Assembly (NCBI GenBank): GCA_964036045.1
Contig: OZ038378.1
Span: 177,528,341 to 177,592,340 of the forward strand
Length of the DNA stretch: 64,000 nucleotides
Direction: 5' to 3'
Source: Eutreptiella sp. 'Long Island Sound 2002'
Lineage: Eukaryota > Euglenozoa > Euglenophyceae > Eutreptiales > Eutreptiaceae
In this document: in pieces, positions 11,833 to 21,986 of the stretch
Layout: every line of letters starts with the position of its first letter
How positions within the stretch are numbered: position 1 is the first letter of the stretch
Translations under genes and position numbers: made by a program
Notes under the pieces: model-generated
Told to the model about the DNA's origin: nothing
Database searches by the model: none
Seen by the model: only the letters and a program-made list of their open reading frames with translations

Positions 11833-11872
11833 CACAAGCAAAAAAAATCGGAAGCCATATGATTCATTCGGC
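11833..11872 (-). repeat. B2 terminal repeat of YR element
   Basis: About 40 bp (CACAAGCAAA..ATCGGAAGCC..ATTCATTCGGC) matching B1 at 18591–18631 with few differences. It forms the 3' end of the element on the minus strand. Confidence 0.85.
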
Positions 11873-12506
11873 GCGGCGTGTCAAATATTCACAAAGGAGA
11901 TGAGTACCTTCATAGACACAGCAGGGGACCGAGCACTGGTGGGTGGGCGGGCGGCGCCTATCCCCTCCATGGGCAGCTACCCCCGCCACGGGCAGGGTGA
12001 GTGGGCCCTGTGACTTTTATAAGAATTTTTGAAGGAACATTAATCATAAAGCAACGCAAACAGGGAGTGCAACTCTTGATAGCTACTTAGGCGTCACAAG
12101 TTGCCCACCCCCCACCTGGCGCTATGGCCCACGGAAGTCCATGTTGTAATGAGGGGAAAAGTATGTGAAAAGGGGTGTTATTTTTTGGGTATCCAAACCC
12201 CCCTGGTGGCAACATGCAAAAACAAGGTGTGTATTTCAATATATGCCATTATTTGCATTTCTGGAAACACACAGATTTTCAAAATAAAGACATTCAATCA
12301 CCAAAATATAGTGTTGTTTTACATTTAGACCACTGCATTCCAGTGTGGGGGGGGGGGGGGCTGCCAATTTTTCTCTCCCCTTTGTTCGAGGTTGATCACA
12401 GAACCCCCCTATACACCACAGATGAGGGAACCCCAAACATACCTTTCATTGAAGCACACAGAAAACTATCCCAAAGCATGTACTTGTATTTCCTATTTTA
12501 ACCAAT

Positions 12507-12830
12507 CTGGCCGAAATTTCGGCCAGCTCTTCGAAAAATGTCCAAACACATGGTCCTATTTGACAGACAGGCCTAAGCTGGCCGAAATTTCGGCTAGGTC
12601 CATCGAAACTCCGAATATGATCACTGAAATGGGTACCTAAGACAGTAGACATGAGCAAGGAACACAGGAGCAGTGACATTTGAACAGGGTGTGCAACATA
12701 ATATACTCAATTACAAGCAAATACTTGCCACCTGACGAATCAAAGCAGACTTTTGCAGTGCCTATGGGGAAACACAATAATAAAAAGCTGAAGAGGCTGA
12801 GGACTGCATGCTGGCCAAAATTTCGGCCAG
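12507..12830. repeat. Palindrome cluster, 3' end of element
   Basis: Copies at 12507–12526 (perfect), 12578–12597 (one arm altered, CGGCTAG) and 12811–12830 (CCAAAA variant). The first two are 71 bp apart. They follow the stop of the last gene at 12870. Confidence 0.85.
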
Positions 12831-12869
12831 ACTTCATACTGACAGGCAATATAAGCAGCAGGACTGGCA

Positions 12870-15402
12870 TTAGCGCTTGCGCAGACCAGATGCACGGGGC
12901 TTCTTAGCACCTGTGTTAGCAGGAGGCTTGGCAGGGGCTGCAGCACCAGGCTTGGCAGTGGCAGAGTTCTGGGACTGTGTGTTTCCACCCTGGGATGGTG
13001 AAAAATGATTCACAAAAGTATTCATACCTTTGCCAGTAGGGGCAACAATGCCTGAGGAGGAAGCTGGGGTGGCCTGAGCGCACTGCGTGCCACTGGGTGA
13101 GGGGGCAGGGGCAGTTTTGGGTTTCTTCTTTGGAGTGTGTGTCTCTGGTTGCGACTCTGCCTCCCCATCTTGCTCCTCAGGATCCTCATCTACATACCTG
13201 ACCCCAGAACAATCCACAAGAAAACCCGCCCCCAAGTCGTGGTACACATCCTCCCATGACTTGGGGGGGCACGTGTCGGCGTTGGTGATAGCTGCTCTGA
13301 TGGACTGAACAAACTCATCAGGCACAACAGTCTCCTCACCCAAAAGGGCACACACAACATTACAGTCGCTGGAAAACCTGGTAGACATCATGCTTGCAAA
13401 ATACACAGACAGAGTCCCCAGCAAAAACCAGTTGCCTGCCCGTTCTGGGACCGGAACCAGGCTCAAAAGAAATGAGAATATCTCAACAGGCATCACAGAC
13501 GACATGGGTCCTTCAGTAAAAGCCACGTAACGGGGCAGCCTGTTATCAAAGGCAATGGCAGAACAAATGGAAACCAGATGGGACGTAGAAGTGTACAGCG
13601 GGGTCTTGCTTGACAAATTGTAAATTGCAACATCACACTGATACATATCCTCAGCCACAGTGGCCTTCAAAGCAGCAACAGTGGCTTTCACATCAGCAGA
13701 CTCACCCGCAATGAACACAGGCACACCGGACAAAAGCAGCTGCGCAACCAGGTTATGCAAACTAGCTGTATAGAGGCGGGGCACCTCAATGACACAAGCA
13801 GCAAAGGGCAGTGAACTAATGATACTGGGAACAGGGACTCCACAACGCATTGCCATCAATTCCACACGGCCTGACTCTGCAATGAGTTTGCCTGTGCTTG
13901 ACTCAACGAGGGACTCCCTAGCACACTGGATACTGACCAGACCAGTATCAGATTTTTCACAAACAGGCTTAGCAACAGGCTTCTGCAACAATCCCCGCAA
14001 CCCCTCATATTTGGGTTCCTTCCAAAGAGGGGCCTTAATTACTGCTGACCACGGGGACCAGGGGTTTTCTTCAGTCCAGGTCCAACTGCCATAAGCTACC
14101 TTCAGGTGTGATGCAATAGCGCACTGCCTTTTGGCCATCTCGATAGTACCAAGTGTAGCTGCAGACAGGTGGTGTCACAGGGTGGGCTCCTATTGTGCAT
14201 TAATTGAACGACACACAAGCTGGCCGAAATTTCGGCCAGGTCGGTCGATTCATTCGAATACAAACCCCTGTTTGACCAAAACATACCTCTGGTGTTGTTC
14301 ACAAGCCCATTGGTAACCGCCTCGGGATGAAGAATGTGCCAGGACCACATCTGGGCCTTTTTAACATCTTTTATAATTTTTTTGAGACCAGGTAGGGTAC
14401 TTTTTGTCCCATCCATGTAACCTACGATGTCGCGAAGTCGGTCAGGCGTGATGCCTTCCACTTCCTTGAACGTACCCAGTGCGGGATGTAGTCCGCGCTT
14501 TTCCATGGCTGCCATGGCGTCTACTGAAGCAAGACCCACAAATTTCACCAAACGCCCAACACCACCCCACCGTTTGGCAACAGCACTCTGCACAGGAGAA
14601 CATGTGGAACACAGAAGATGGCCGAAATTTTGGCCAGGTCGATCGACAAAACCGAATTAATAAACGAAACACACCACAGTGCCTTCCTCGGCAGTAACAC
14701 CACACTCTTCAAGCATAACAGTAATGTGATGGTACAGGGTGTACTCATTGGCATCCTCATCCTCAAGACTATCCAGGAGTAGGGACATTCGCTCCGATGT
14801 GGTGGATGCTGAGCCAGTCCTGTTTGACTTCATAACCACCAAATACCAGGGTCCAATCCGGAGTCTCCATATTTTTCATCTCAAATTCGGTCTTGTGTTT
14901 TTGGGCAGCAGTGTAAACATGCTGACCCCCCAACAGAACCCAGCGAGTGGCTGTGCAACAGGAATATTCGTAACAGCAGGGTCGAAAATTCAGACGCGAA
15001 AACGGTACTATCGAGAAGAATACCACAACACACATACGAGTGACTTTATAAAAAAGAAGATCCTGGATGTAATCCACGGGCGGGGCTGCCTTCAGATCGT
15101 CGTAGCGGCGTTGCACGCGATCATCCGAAATCCTACGGACCTGCCCAAATTTTTCGGTCGTGGTTGATAATAATCTGATCCCACCGAACCTTTATTTTCG
15201 TCGTTGACGTAACCCAGTCGGATAACTTGATGGAGGATGATGAATTTTTCTTTGGTGCGGCCTTAGGCTTCTTTTGAAGCCCCTCTGTGCTCGCCTGGTC
15301 CTCTTGAGACTGGGATTGCACTTGAAATTGCCCATTGTCTGCTGCAGGCTCCCCATCTGGCGAAATAGCCATGTCCTGTGATACCCCTCCAGGCTCAGTC
15401 AT
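12870..15402 (-). CDS. Unknown spliced gene A of palindrome element
   Basis: Proposed exons are 15402–15190, 15140–15038, 14950 to 14675 (see below), 14587–14287 and 14158–12870. The ATG at 15402 gives MTEPGGVSQDM; the stop at 12870 follows GLRKR. The introns at 14588–14674 and 14159–14286 have convincing borders (GTGTGT..GTGCAG and GTATGT..CTGCAG), keep phase and each hold one palindrome. The frame changes once near 14820–14860; either a 28-nt intron or a frameshift would explain it. Exons 4 and 5 give a helical segment (KRWGGVGRLVKFVGLASVDAMAAMEKRG region), then about 290 residues of mixed globular sequence. The C-terminal 110 residues are disordered and rich in Pro, Lys and Gln (KKKPKTAPAPSPS; AKPGAAAPAKPPANTGAKKPR), suggesting nucleic-acid binding. 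No family recognised. Confidence 0.65.
14220..14239. repeat. Intronic palindrome
   Basis: A perfect copy of the 20-bp palindrome inside the last intron of gene A (14159–14286). Confidence 0.9.
14618..14637. repeat. Intronic palindrome, variant
   Basis: A two-mismatch copy (ATGGCCGAAATTTTGGCCAG) inside the intron at 14588–14674 of gene A. Confidence 0.85.
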
Positions 15403-15521
15403 AAAATAAAGGGCTACAGGGCAACATTTCATGAAGGGGAGAGTTCCCAGATAGCAAACAACAAGCACAGATCAACCAAAAAAGGACCAAAACGGACTGC
15501 CTGACAGGAAAATCGGATAAC

Positions 15522-15680
15522 CTGGCCGAAATTTCGGCCAGCACTGCTCTGCATGTCAAACCACTGTGTACAAATACCATTCTGAGAGGCTGGCCGAAAT
15601 TTCGGCCAGAACCTTATGTCATTTGTGTTCTGGGGGTAGCCATATGACAAAACAACAAGTCTGGCCGAAATTTCGGCCAG
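15522..15680. repeat. Intergenic palindrome triplet
   Basis: Perfect copies at 15522–15541, 15590–15609 and 15661–15680, spaced 68 and 71 bp. They lie just upstream of the ATG of gene A (15402) and after the end of gene B. Confidence 0.95.
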
Positions 15681-15767
15681 AAAAACATGAAACAGCAAAT
15701 AGACACACCAAAATCACTGGCAATGCGTGGCAGAACCCATACCACAGTGACAAACACAGCTGCAAAC

Positions 15768-17682
15768 AGAAATCAGTCCCAGTCCTGGGTATCCACACCG
15801 ATGTGTTCCGCCTCATCTAGGGCTTCGAAGGAGGCAACGCTGTCTGCATCACAATCAATATCGTGGTCACTATCACAAGAGTCGACAGCACTGGAATCAT
15901 CAGGGGCGGGGGGGGGGGGGTACTGGGCGGGGGGGGGCCGGGGGGGGGGGGTACTGGGGGGCCTCTGGCTCGGGGCTTCGGGGGTGGCTTTGGAAGCAAG
16001 GCAATTCCACCAGGAGCAGCAGCAGGAGCAGCAGGCGGTGCACGGTTGGCAGCGCGGATAGAAGCATGTGCAGTACGCAACACCCCTTGCTCGGCAGCAG
16101 TGCGGGCAGGTGCATTTGTCTGTAAAAAGTCCTCAACACCCTCAGGAACCCTGGTACGCGCAACTAGATTTTGCATTGCATGCAACGTAACCATTTTTAA
16201 ACGGTCTGTGGTGATTCGTGTCCTAGACACGGTATTGGGGAACGTCAAATCCTCAACTGCATCCAGTCTTCTCACCTCAACTTTATAGTCCGGAACGGGA
16301 ACACAAATGGGCAGGCTCTGTGTATGGGCTGTCAAGATGAATTGTTTAAGATTGGCAGAGAACATTGCCACGGATCTCTCAGTCAGCACACCACGCAAAA
16401 CTTTCTCTCCCGGTTGGACAGGGGGAAGTGTCAGAAATAAATCAGACGACTGTTGGACACTAGTACAGGCAGTGTTGCGGCGACAGTGGGCTGAGAACCG
16501 ACTCAGAAGTGCCTCACCCAGCTCCTCAGAGTGGATACACCCTAGGGAGGCGGAATGCCACTGACTCCAAAACAAAAGAGCAACAGCGGTGGTTTTCGCA
16601 TACTCTGTGGTTAACTGTTCCTCGGGCTTTAGGATGTTCAGCATGAGCAGTAGGGACATCTCAAGTGCCCGCTTAGCTACAATACCGGAACCTGCCCCCC
16701 GTCCCTCCTAGTTGCACTCACGAACCAAAGTCCCAATGCTGAAAGCAGCTGGACAGTATGTGTACAGCAAAGCCTTAAGGGCTAATAACATACGCAAACC
16801 CTTGCGCTGAATGGGTGTCAAGTCCCGCTGGCTATTGAGCAGGGAAGTGACGCGGTCATCTAGTCTGCCTCTATTGGACGATGTGGCTAGCATGAGTCCA
16901 AGCAACGTCTTCTCCATATGGATGACCTTGACCTTGCGAGGGAGGATAGACCCAACTTGAAGGCTGTTCCCCTGCTCCAAAAACTTAATGAACGGCAGGA
17001 ACGCCCTGTAGATCAATTCAACGCAATACTTATAGCTATGCCATACTCCGTACACCAAAGGAAAACCCAACAGTAATTGTGGTACATTCCAGGGAACATG
17101 AGCAGCACCAGAACACAGCTTAAGTAGGGCAAAGTGTATTTTCATGTCCACAAGCAGCGGAACACAGTGTCTGGTGCGGTGTTCCACACATGACAAATCA
17201 ACCACGAGTTGCAAAAGCTCTTTGTGTGTGCCGGAGCGGAGCTCAGACAGGAAAAAGGGTCTCCAGTTGAGGGAACGAACATTTTTTCTGGCAATATCCA
17301 AAGGAGCACGAACCCAAACTCTCTGAATACCTTGGTTGGCAACATCAATACGATCAAACAATGCTCTATGTGAGCGAAAGATGTCATCAGCAACCTTTGG
17401 TACCCTGGCCTCAATTTCGGCCAGCTCCGGCAGACCCCGGTATGCAGGTAGGGCAGTAGTGTGCAAAACAGCAACAGCTGTACAGTTTAGGGTTAAGTCG
17501 GGTGAATGGGGATCAGCTCCCGACCTGTAACGCCTCAGGTTATCAAACCATATACAAACTTGCCTACGGTGCATGGTGTTCCACAAGTTGTGTGCTGCTA
17601 GTCCAGCACGATGGTGAATGGACTCCTGCTTAGTGTTACACTGACCAAGGACTCCTACCTTACGGCGTTGGCGGCAGGACAT
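15768..17682 (-). CDS. Unknown spliced gene B of palindrome element
   Basis: An ATG at 17682 opens 320 codons. A GTGAGT donor at 16721 and acceptors at 16692 (GGGCAG) or 16677 (TTGTAG), both in the same phase, connect to the frame that runs on from 16691. The N-terminal 80 residues contain VCIWFDNLRRYRSG and SPDLTLNCTAVAVLHTT. The first could carry a catalytic Asp of a DDE nuclease, but that is a guess. The middle is helical and rich in Leu and Arg. The C-terminus enters a proline-rich run encoded by G/C tracts (15908–15955). Read straight, it ends in a hydrophobic tail at 15817. Shifted by the tract it gives an acidic tail, DSSAVDSCDSDHDIDCDADS, ending in QDWD and a stop near 15768, which looks more natural. 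A palindrome-like sequence at 17405–17424 is part of the coding sequence (ELAEIEA). Confidence 0.6.
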
Positions 17683-17688
17683 AATACC

Positions 17689-17991
17689 CTAGTTGTAACC
17701 AGACCCACAGTTAGAGTATGGGAGGGCCATACGGCGCAGCAGGGAGTATAGGGCATGGAACTGTGACAAAAATGTCATGTACCATCGTGGGGGCTTCTTC
17801 TCAGTGGCGGCAGCCTTCAACTGTGTCAGGGAGTGCCGGCTCCTGCGATTCTTCCGCAACATGAGGGAGAATTGCAAAAGCTTTTGCAGAGTCCCACCAC
17901 GTAATGCATTTCGCAACAGCCCTTTGGCTGTAGTAGCAAAAGCACCAGTAACTGCAGCATGTACAACATTGACAGTAATAGCAGAAGACAT
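17689..17991 (-). CDS. Small basic protein of palindrome element
   Basis: ATG at 17991, stop at 17689, 100 residues. It begins MSSAITVNVVHAAVTGAF, is basic in the middle (LMLRKNRRSRHS) and ends YSNCGSGYN. Its stop lies only 4 bases before the ATG of gene B at 17682, so it is either the first cistron of a compact transcript or the first exon of gene B with an unseen splice. No family recognised. Confidence 0.45.
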   Translation of the reverse strand: MSSAITVNVVHAAVTGAFATTAKGLLRNALRGGTLQKLLQFSLMLRKNRRSRHSLTQLKAAATEKKPPRWYMTFLSQFHALYSLLRRMALPYSNCGSGYN

Positions 17992-18062
17992 TAATGCTGA
18001 GACAAGAAAACAGTTATGTAGGAGTGTATGGTGTAATACTCATGAACAACGGCAATTGCAAG

Positions 18063-18363
18063 CTGGCCGAAATTTCGGCCAGGTGTGTTCAAAGGGGAAA
18101 TAATTGCTTAAATGTTCAAAAATAGGAAAAGCTGGCCGAAATTTCGGCCAGACCGCCCAAAAACCAGAATATAAGTGCTTGAGTAGTGAACAGACCAAAA
18201 AGCTGGCCGAAATTTCGGCCAGCCCTAAGAAAAATGAAAATAACTATGCCTATTCACCAGGAAACCAAAAAGCCGGCCGAAATTTCGGCCAGAAGGGTCA
18301 AAAGCTGCATATACACATAGTTGTTTGCAATGTTACCCAAAACCTGGCCGAAATTTCGGCCAG
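18063..18363. repeat. Five-copy palindrome array, 69–71 bp period
   Basis: The 20-bp palindrome occurs at 18063–18082, 18132–18151, 18203–18222, 18273–18292 (CCGGCC at its start) and 18344–18363. Start-to-start spacing is 69, 71, 70 and 71 bp. The sequences between the copies are not repeats of each other. The array lies upstream of the first gene of the element, where a promoter or replication/transposition control region would be. Confidence 0.95.
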
Positions 18364-18590
18364 CTTCAGAAAAACGTCAAATACAACACACTAGAAGACG
18401 GGGATACACAAGGCTAACACATCAACACGTATTTCAACGGGTGTCACACAGCTCTGCCAACAACTTTGGTCACATACGTCAAATAACATACTCAAAGTAG
18501 AAATGTAGAATATTGTCAAATCGCGCGTATACGGGGTCTTAGAGGGTGGGCAACTTGTGACGCCTAAGAGCTAAAGCAAAACAGCGGTTG

Positions 18591-18631
18591 CACAAGCAAA
18601 GCAAAATCGGAAGCCATATGATTCATTCGGC
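18591..18631 (-). repeat. B1 repeat of YR element
   Basis: About 41 bp matching B2 (11833–11872). It abuts A2 at 18590/18591, as expected for the B1–A2–B2 structure. Confidence 0.85.
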
Positions 18632-18639
18632 ACGCTGCT

Positions 18640-19193
18640 TTACTCCTGAAACACCCCCCCCTCTCGGCACCAAGAGGGCGAGATTGCAGATTGCGTGAAG
18701 CACCCAGGCGTCAGGAAAGACAGGATCCAAACAGGGCAGGGAAGGCCAGAGAACGTAAGCAGAGCTTGAAACCGGTTCCACGCCGACGCCGCAACCATAG
18801 CGTGGCTGCCCCCGAAATCACTGTCTATCCTGCTGAAGCAGTCCGTAGGTTTCAAATCACCACGGACCCATTCAAGGAAGGTGGAAAGGGGGGCTCTAAA
18901 GGAGAGATAAAAAAGCCTGCGCAGCTGCCTGTTGTGGCGGTGAAGGCCTGAAGACGCGCGCATACCTGCACACCTATAGGTTGTTCCAGGGACGCAGCAT
19001 TGTCCCCTACGAGTCGAAAAACCGGCCAATTCACATTAACTATGAAGCGCAAGCCTTTTATAACCCCATCTAATTCGGCCTCCTGTTGTGTGCGCACATC
19101 ACTGCTGCATTTAAAAATCCCGCCACCGAAAGCTGTGCCCCAAAGGCCTACATTATAAGTGTGGACATCAAAAGCGGCATCGATGAAAATCAA
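18640..19193 (-). pseudogene. RNase H domain of YR retrotransposon
   Basis: The minus-strand frame from 19193 reads IFIDAAF (first acidic residue), then QQEAELDGVIKGL (Glu on the first helix), then RLVGDNAAS (third acidic residue). After a frame change near 18950 it continues in another frame with a helix and EWVRGDLKPTDCFSR, the usual C-terminal Asp motif of retroelement RNase H (W-V-G-NPAD-SR). It degrades the RNA strand during cDNA synthesis. The order after RT is that of DIRS/Ngaro and VIPER. The frameshift makes it defective as read. Confidence 0.75.
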
Positions 19194-19235
19194 GCCTCGC
19201 GCAGCAGGGGGAGGGGGTAGAATAAGAGCCGGAGT

Positions 19236-20501
19236 CTAGCCCCGGCGAACCATAACCAGGCAATGCAGGAGACTGAGCCTGAGCGGACAAGCCCTAACAA
19301 ACAAGTCACCCCATATGATGTGGCACCACCAGCCCACTAGAAAAGGGCAGGCCCCAATTTGCGGTCTCAGGGCCCAAGAAAAGCGACCCACTACCCGGCG
19401 TGCATGCTGACGAGACAGGGGCAAGATGGCGTTGCGCAGCCACAGGCCAAACAGCATTTGCCACACCTGCGCCATCGCCAAAACCCCCGCAAGCTCCCCC
19501 GAGAGCACAAGGTGTTTACCCAACCAATCAATCTCAGGGACCGGCTCCAGAACGCTTTTTGGGCTAAGTATGGCCCCCTCGAGACGTAAGGCGGAGCACA
19601 TCTGGCTTGCTGCAGACCTAACGTTGCGTGAACCATAACCAACTACTAAAAAGTCGTCGAGGTAGTGCAGCACCAAGACGGACACTAGGGAGAGGCGACC
19701 CATAGGTCGTGCCGTCAATGTCGACTCTGAAAGAATCTTGGTACTGGGGGGGCAATCTCGGACTCCGGAAAGCATTTTTAAGGTCTACGTGGCACGCAAG
19801 CAAAGGGGCTCCTAGGGGGGGGGGGGCGGCCAGGCGTTGCTCCTCTAATGCGCGTAAAAATGGGTCGTTCAAAGAGGCTACAAGGGGGGGTGGCAGAGAC
19901 AAATGGCCCGACCCCGCACTCATATGGTGAGCACATGTCACAAAGTCTGTCCTCCACCACCGGGAGGGTGAAGCCTTGTGGTGACCATCAAAATTCACCA
20001 AATGAATGATCATGAATGCCGTTTCCCGATTTTTGGGTACGGGGAACAACCATCCATTCGGGGGCAAAGAGGCGTCGCATGGTCGCAAACCCCGTCCCGC
20101 ACCAGAGCCCTCGCCATACGGAGACCCTCCCCAAAGACTGCTCTAATCCCCTGTAAAGGGCGGGAGGCAATCGCTGAAAAGTCCTCGGGAACCACGGCAT
20201 GTCAACTGAAAGCGGGGATATTGATGGACCCCACCTCCCCAATGCCCCTATCCAAGACTTCCTCAGAGAGGACGACGAGCTCGGGCTTCGGCGAGGTCGA
20301 GTCCTTGAACACCACTGCCCATGTACCAGGCTCCAGACGATCTAAGGCCACCCCTAGATCCTCCGCAATCTCTCTACCCCATAAGATTAACAATCGGAGA
20401 CGGGACCGCAACAAGGGGAGGGCCCGTAACGGTAGCCTCAAGCCTTCGGAAGCGTGAGCCAGCCATCGTATTCCCCTTGGGGAGTCCAAAAGGTCCTCCA
20501 C
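19236..20501 (-). pseudogene. Reverse transcriptase of YR retrotransposon
   Basis: Three overlapping frames carry the RT core in order. About 20242–20088 has the N-terminal part with the PEWMVVP/NGWLFPVPK region. 20088–19780 has LLACHVDLKNAF, the motif-A Asp context. 19720–19236 has VLVLHYLDDFLVVG, the YLDD catalytic motif, followed by GAILSPKSVLEP, EIDWLGKHL and RRVVGRFSWALRP, typical of DIRS-type RT. At least one frame change lies near 19770, at a G-run. Sequence at 20501–20242 in the same strand may be a linker or the RT N-terminus. Confidence 0.85.
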
Positions 20502-20717
20502 GGCCTGTTCCCTGGCGTCGACTGAGCAGTTGTTTGGACTGGCCGAGGGTCTTGCTGACAGCCCGCTTGGGGCAGGGTCTCGCCCCTGTGGCCGGATCCC
20601 TTAGGCAACCGACGAACTTGGAGAATGTTGGAGCTCATGGTCTATCTGGGAGGGAGGGACCGGAGGCTGTGGTTGAATTTCAGATGCGACCCACGAACTT
20701 GGATGCCGAAGAACCCG

Positions 20718-21854
20718 CTAGTCCATCAGGAGGTTGGCTTTTGGACTACTGGGCTCTGGGCTTTGTGACCCGGGGTTATTTTCGTGCTCTGGAGGGTGCG
20801 GCGCTGGCTTTCGCCCGGGGCGGCTCAACCCAAACTCGTGGTGGTTCTGCGGCACGCATTGGCGGCGGGGGTACTGCGTCCCCTTCGGAGTCCTCCGCAG
20901 GTGTATCTTGGTCCCTTCGAGAGCGCTTGTCCCCGGCGAATGAGGGTCTTTCGGGGCATTCGCCTGGTACACACAAGTCGATGAGGGATTGTGGCCAAAA
21001 GTCCTCCATGGCACTGTTTTCCAGCGCACTCCGGTAGACGTCGGCCATGGCAGTTGCGAAACGGGGTGAAAGACGAACTCATCGGGGGCGGCAGCATACC
21101 AGTGGGCCATTCTGACATGGTCTAGCGTCCCCAGCAGCACAAGTGGCGCCACGGGAGACCCCTACATCGCAGGAACGCCGCACCCGCACATCGCCAACTG
21201 TGCAAGCGGTAGCTGGCGAATACGGAGCCCTAGAGGAGGCGAGCCAGGCCCTCTTCCAAGTAGGATGAGGACAAGGACTTCACGACCCACGTGCGTCTTC
21301 CTGAGCCAGGGGACCCACTCCGCAACGTAACGCCCCACGTCCCTGGAGACCCACCGTTCGTCTCTTTTGATCCCCGGGTACGAGATTGAACCAAAACACA
21401 ATCTTGAGCGACGGATGGAGGCGATTTCCCCCACCCTTGTGAGGCACGCAAATGAAATGGCGGCCGCGGCAAAGATGGACCAGTCGGTAGGGGTGCCGCA
21501 TGCCTCCGCCATGGTTTGCATGACGTGCGGGCCTGCATAGGCCCGTTCGCCTTTGGTAGCCACTGGTGCTTTTGCGAGACGCCAAAGTCTGTCCCAACCC
21601 AGGTCCGAGATCCATCCCAGCAATCGGACAGCTTTAAGGGCTGATACCGCTCCACTGAGTGTAGTTGGGCGATATCCCAATTCGAAAAGGAGGAGCAGGA
21701 CCTCTTCAGCCACCTTCTGGGTGTCCTCGGCGGGGGTAGGTCGGTAAAAGAATCCAAACCGGCGCAGATGGGACCAGTAGTTTTTACGGGTACCCTCCTT
21801 CCAGGTGCTAACCAGGCAAGCCTGCACGTCATTGGCCGGGTTTGAAAAGCCCAA
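20718..21854 (-). pseudogene. Tyrosine recombinase of YR retrotransposon
   Basis: The N-terminal core-binding helical domain reads WKEGTRKNYWSHLRRFGFF and LGYRPTTLSGAVSALKAVRLLG. The catalytic domain begins with ACLTRVGEIASI, which supplies the first Arg. Near 21200 a frame change is needed to read RLHSWRCAGAAFL, the H-x-x-R box, and another to read MAHWYAAAPDEFVF near 21095, the nucleophilic Tyr. All three catalytic groups are thus visible but in three frames. The enzyme would circularise or integrate the cDNA. It lies upstream of RT on the coding strand, which is unusual. Confidence 0.8.
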
Positions 21855-21986
21855 TTCTCGCCACAGGCATCCGATTTTGACCCGGTCGATAAGGACCCCC
21901 TTCCAACTATCACCCGGGGGGTTGGGGGGGTTCTTGGGTGGTGCTGAGACTGGCGACTTCGTTCCCAGGTCCCCCTGTATGTCTCG

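Larger units (their letters stand above)
12086..18568 (-). mobile_element. 6,483-bp palindrome-rich TIR element
   Basis: The ends are 24-bp perfect inverted repeats beginning CTTAGGCGTCACAAGTTGCC (12086–12109 and 18545–18568). They are flanked by a direct AGCTA (12081–12085 and 18569–18573), and the uninterrupted site exists at A1 (28132–28136 region), so this is a clean insertion with a 5-bp target duplication. All coding signal is on the minus strand: a 5' unit (17991–15.8 kb) and a 3' unit (15402–12870). A 20-bp palindrome, CTGGCCGAAATTTCGGCCAG, or a close variant occurs at least 13 times outside coding sequence: five copies upstream of the first gene, three between genes, one in each of two introns, three after the last gene. 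I recognise none of the proteins. A transposase is presumably among them. Confidence 0.85.
11873..18590 (-). repeat. A2 repeat, interrupted by TIR element
   Basis: Copy of A1 split into 11873–12085 and 18569–18590 by the 6,483-bp element, with AGCTA duplicated. Strong identity with A1 covers 12004–12085 plus 18574–18590 (GGCCCTGTGACTTTTATAAG to AACAGCGGTTG). A weaker match (TCAAATATTCACAAAGGAGATGA versus the A1 side) extends it to about 11880. Confidence 0.8.

Noticed and set aside
17405-17424. Extra copy of the 20-bp palindrome
   Set aside because: CTGGCCTCAATTTCGGCCAG lies inside gene B coding sequence and has two changes in one arm; possibly a relic, not counted with the others.
18063-18363. 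CRISPR array
   Set aside because: The repeats are 20-bp perfect palindromes with spacers of about 50 bp, repeats recur singly in introns and spacers, there are no cas genes, and the context is eukaryotic.
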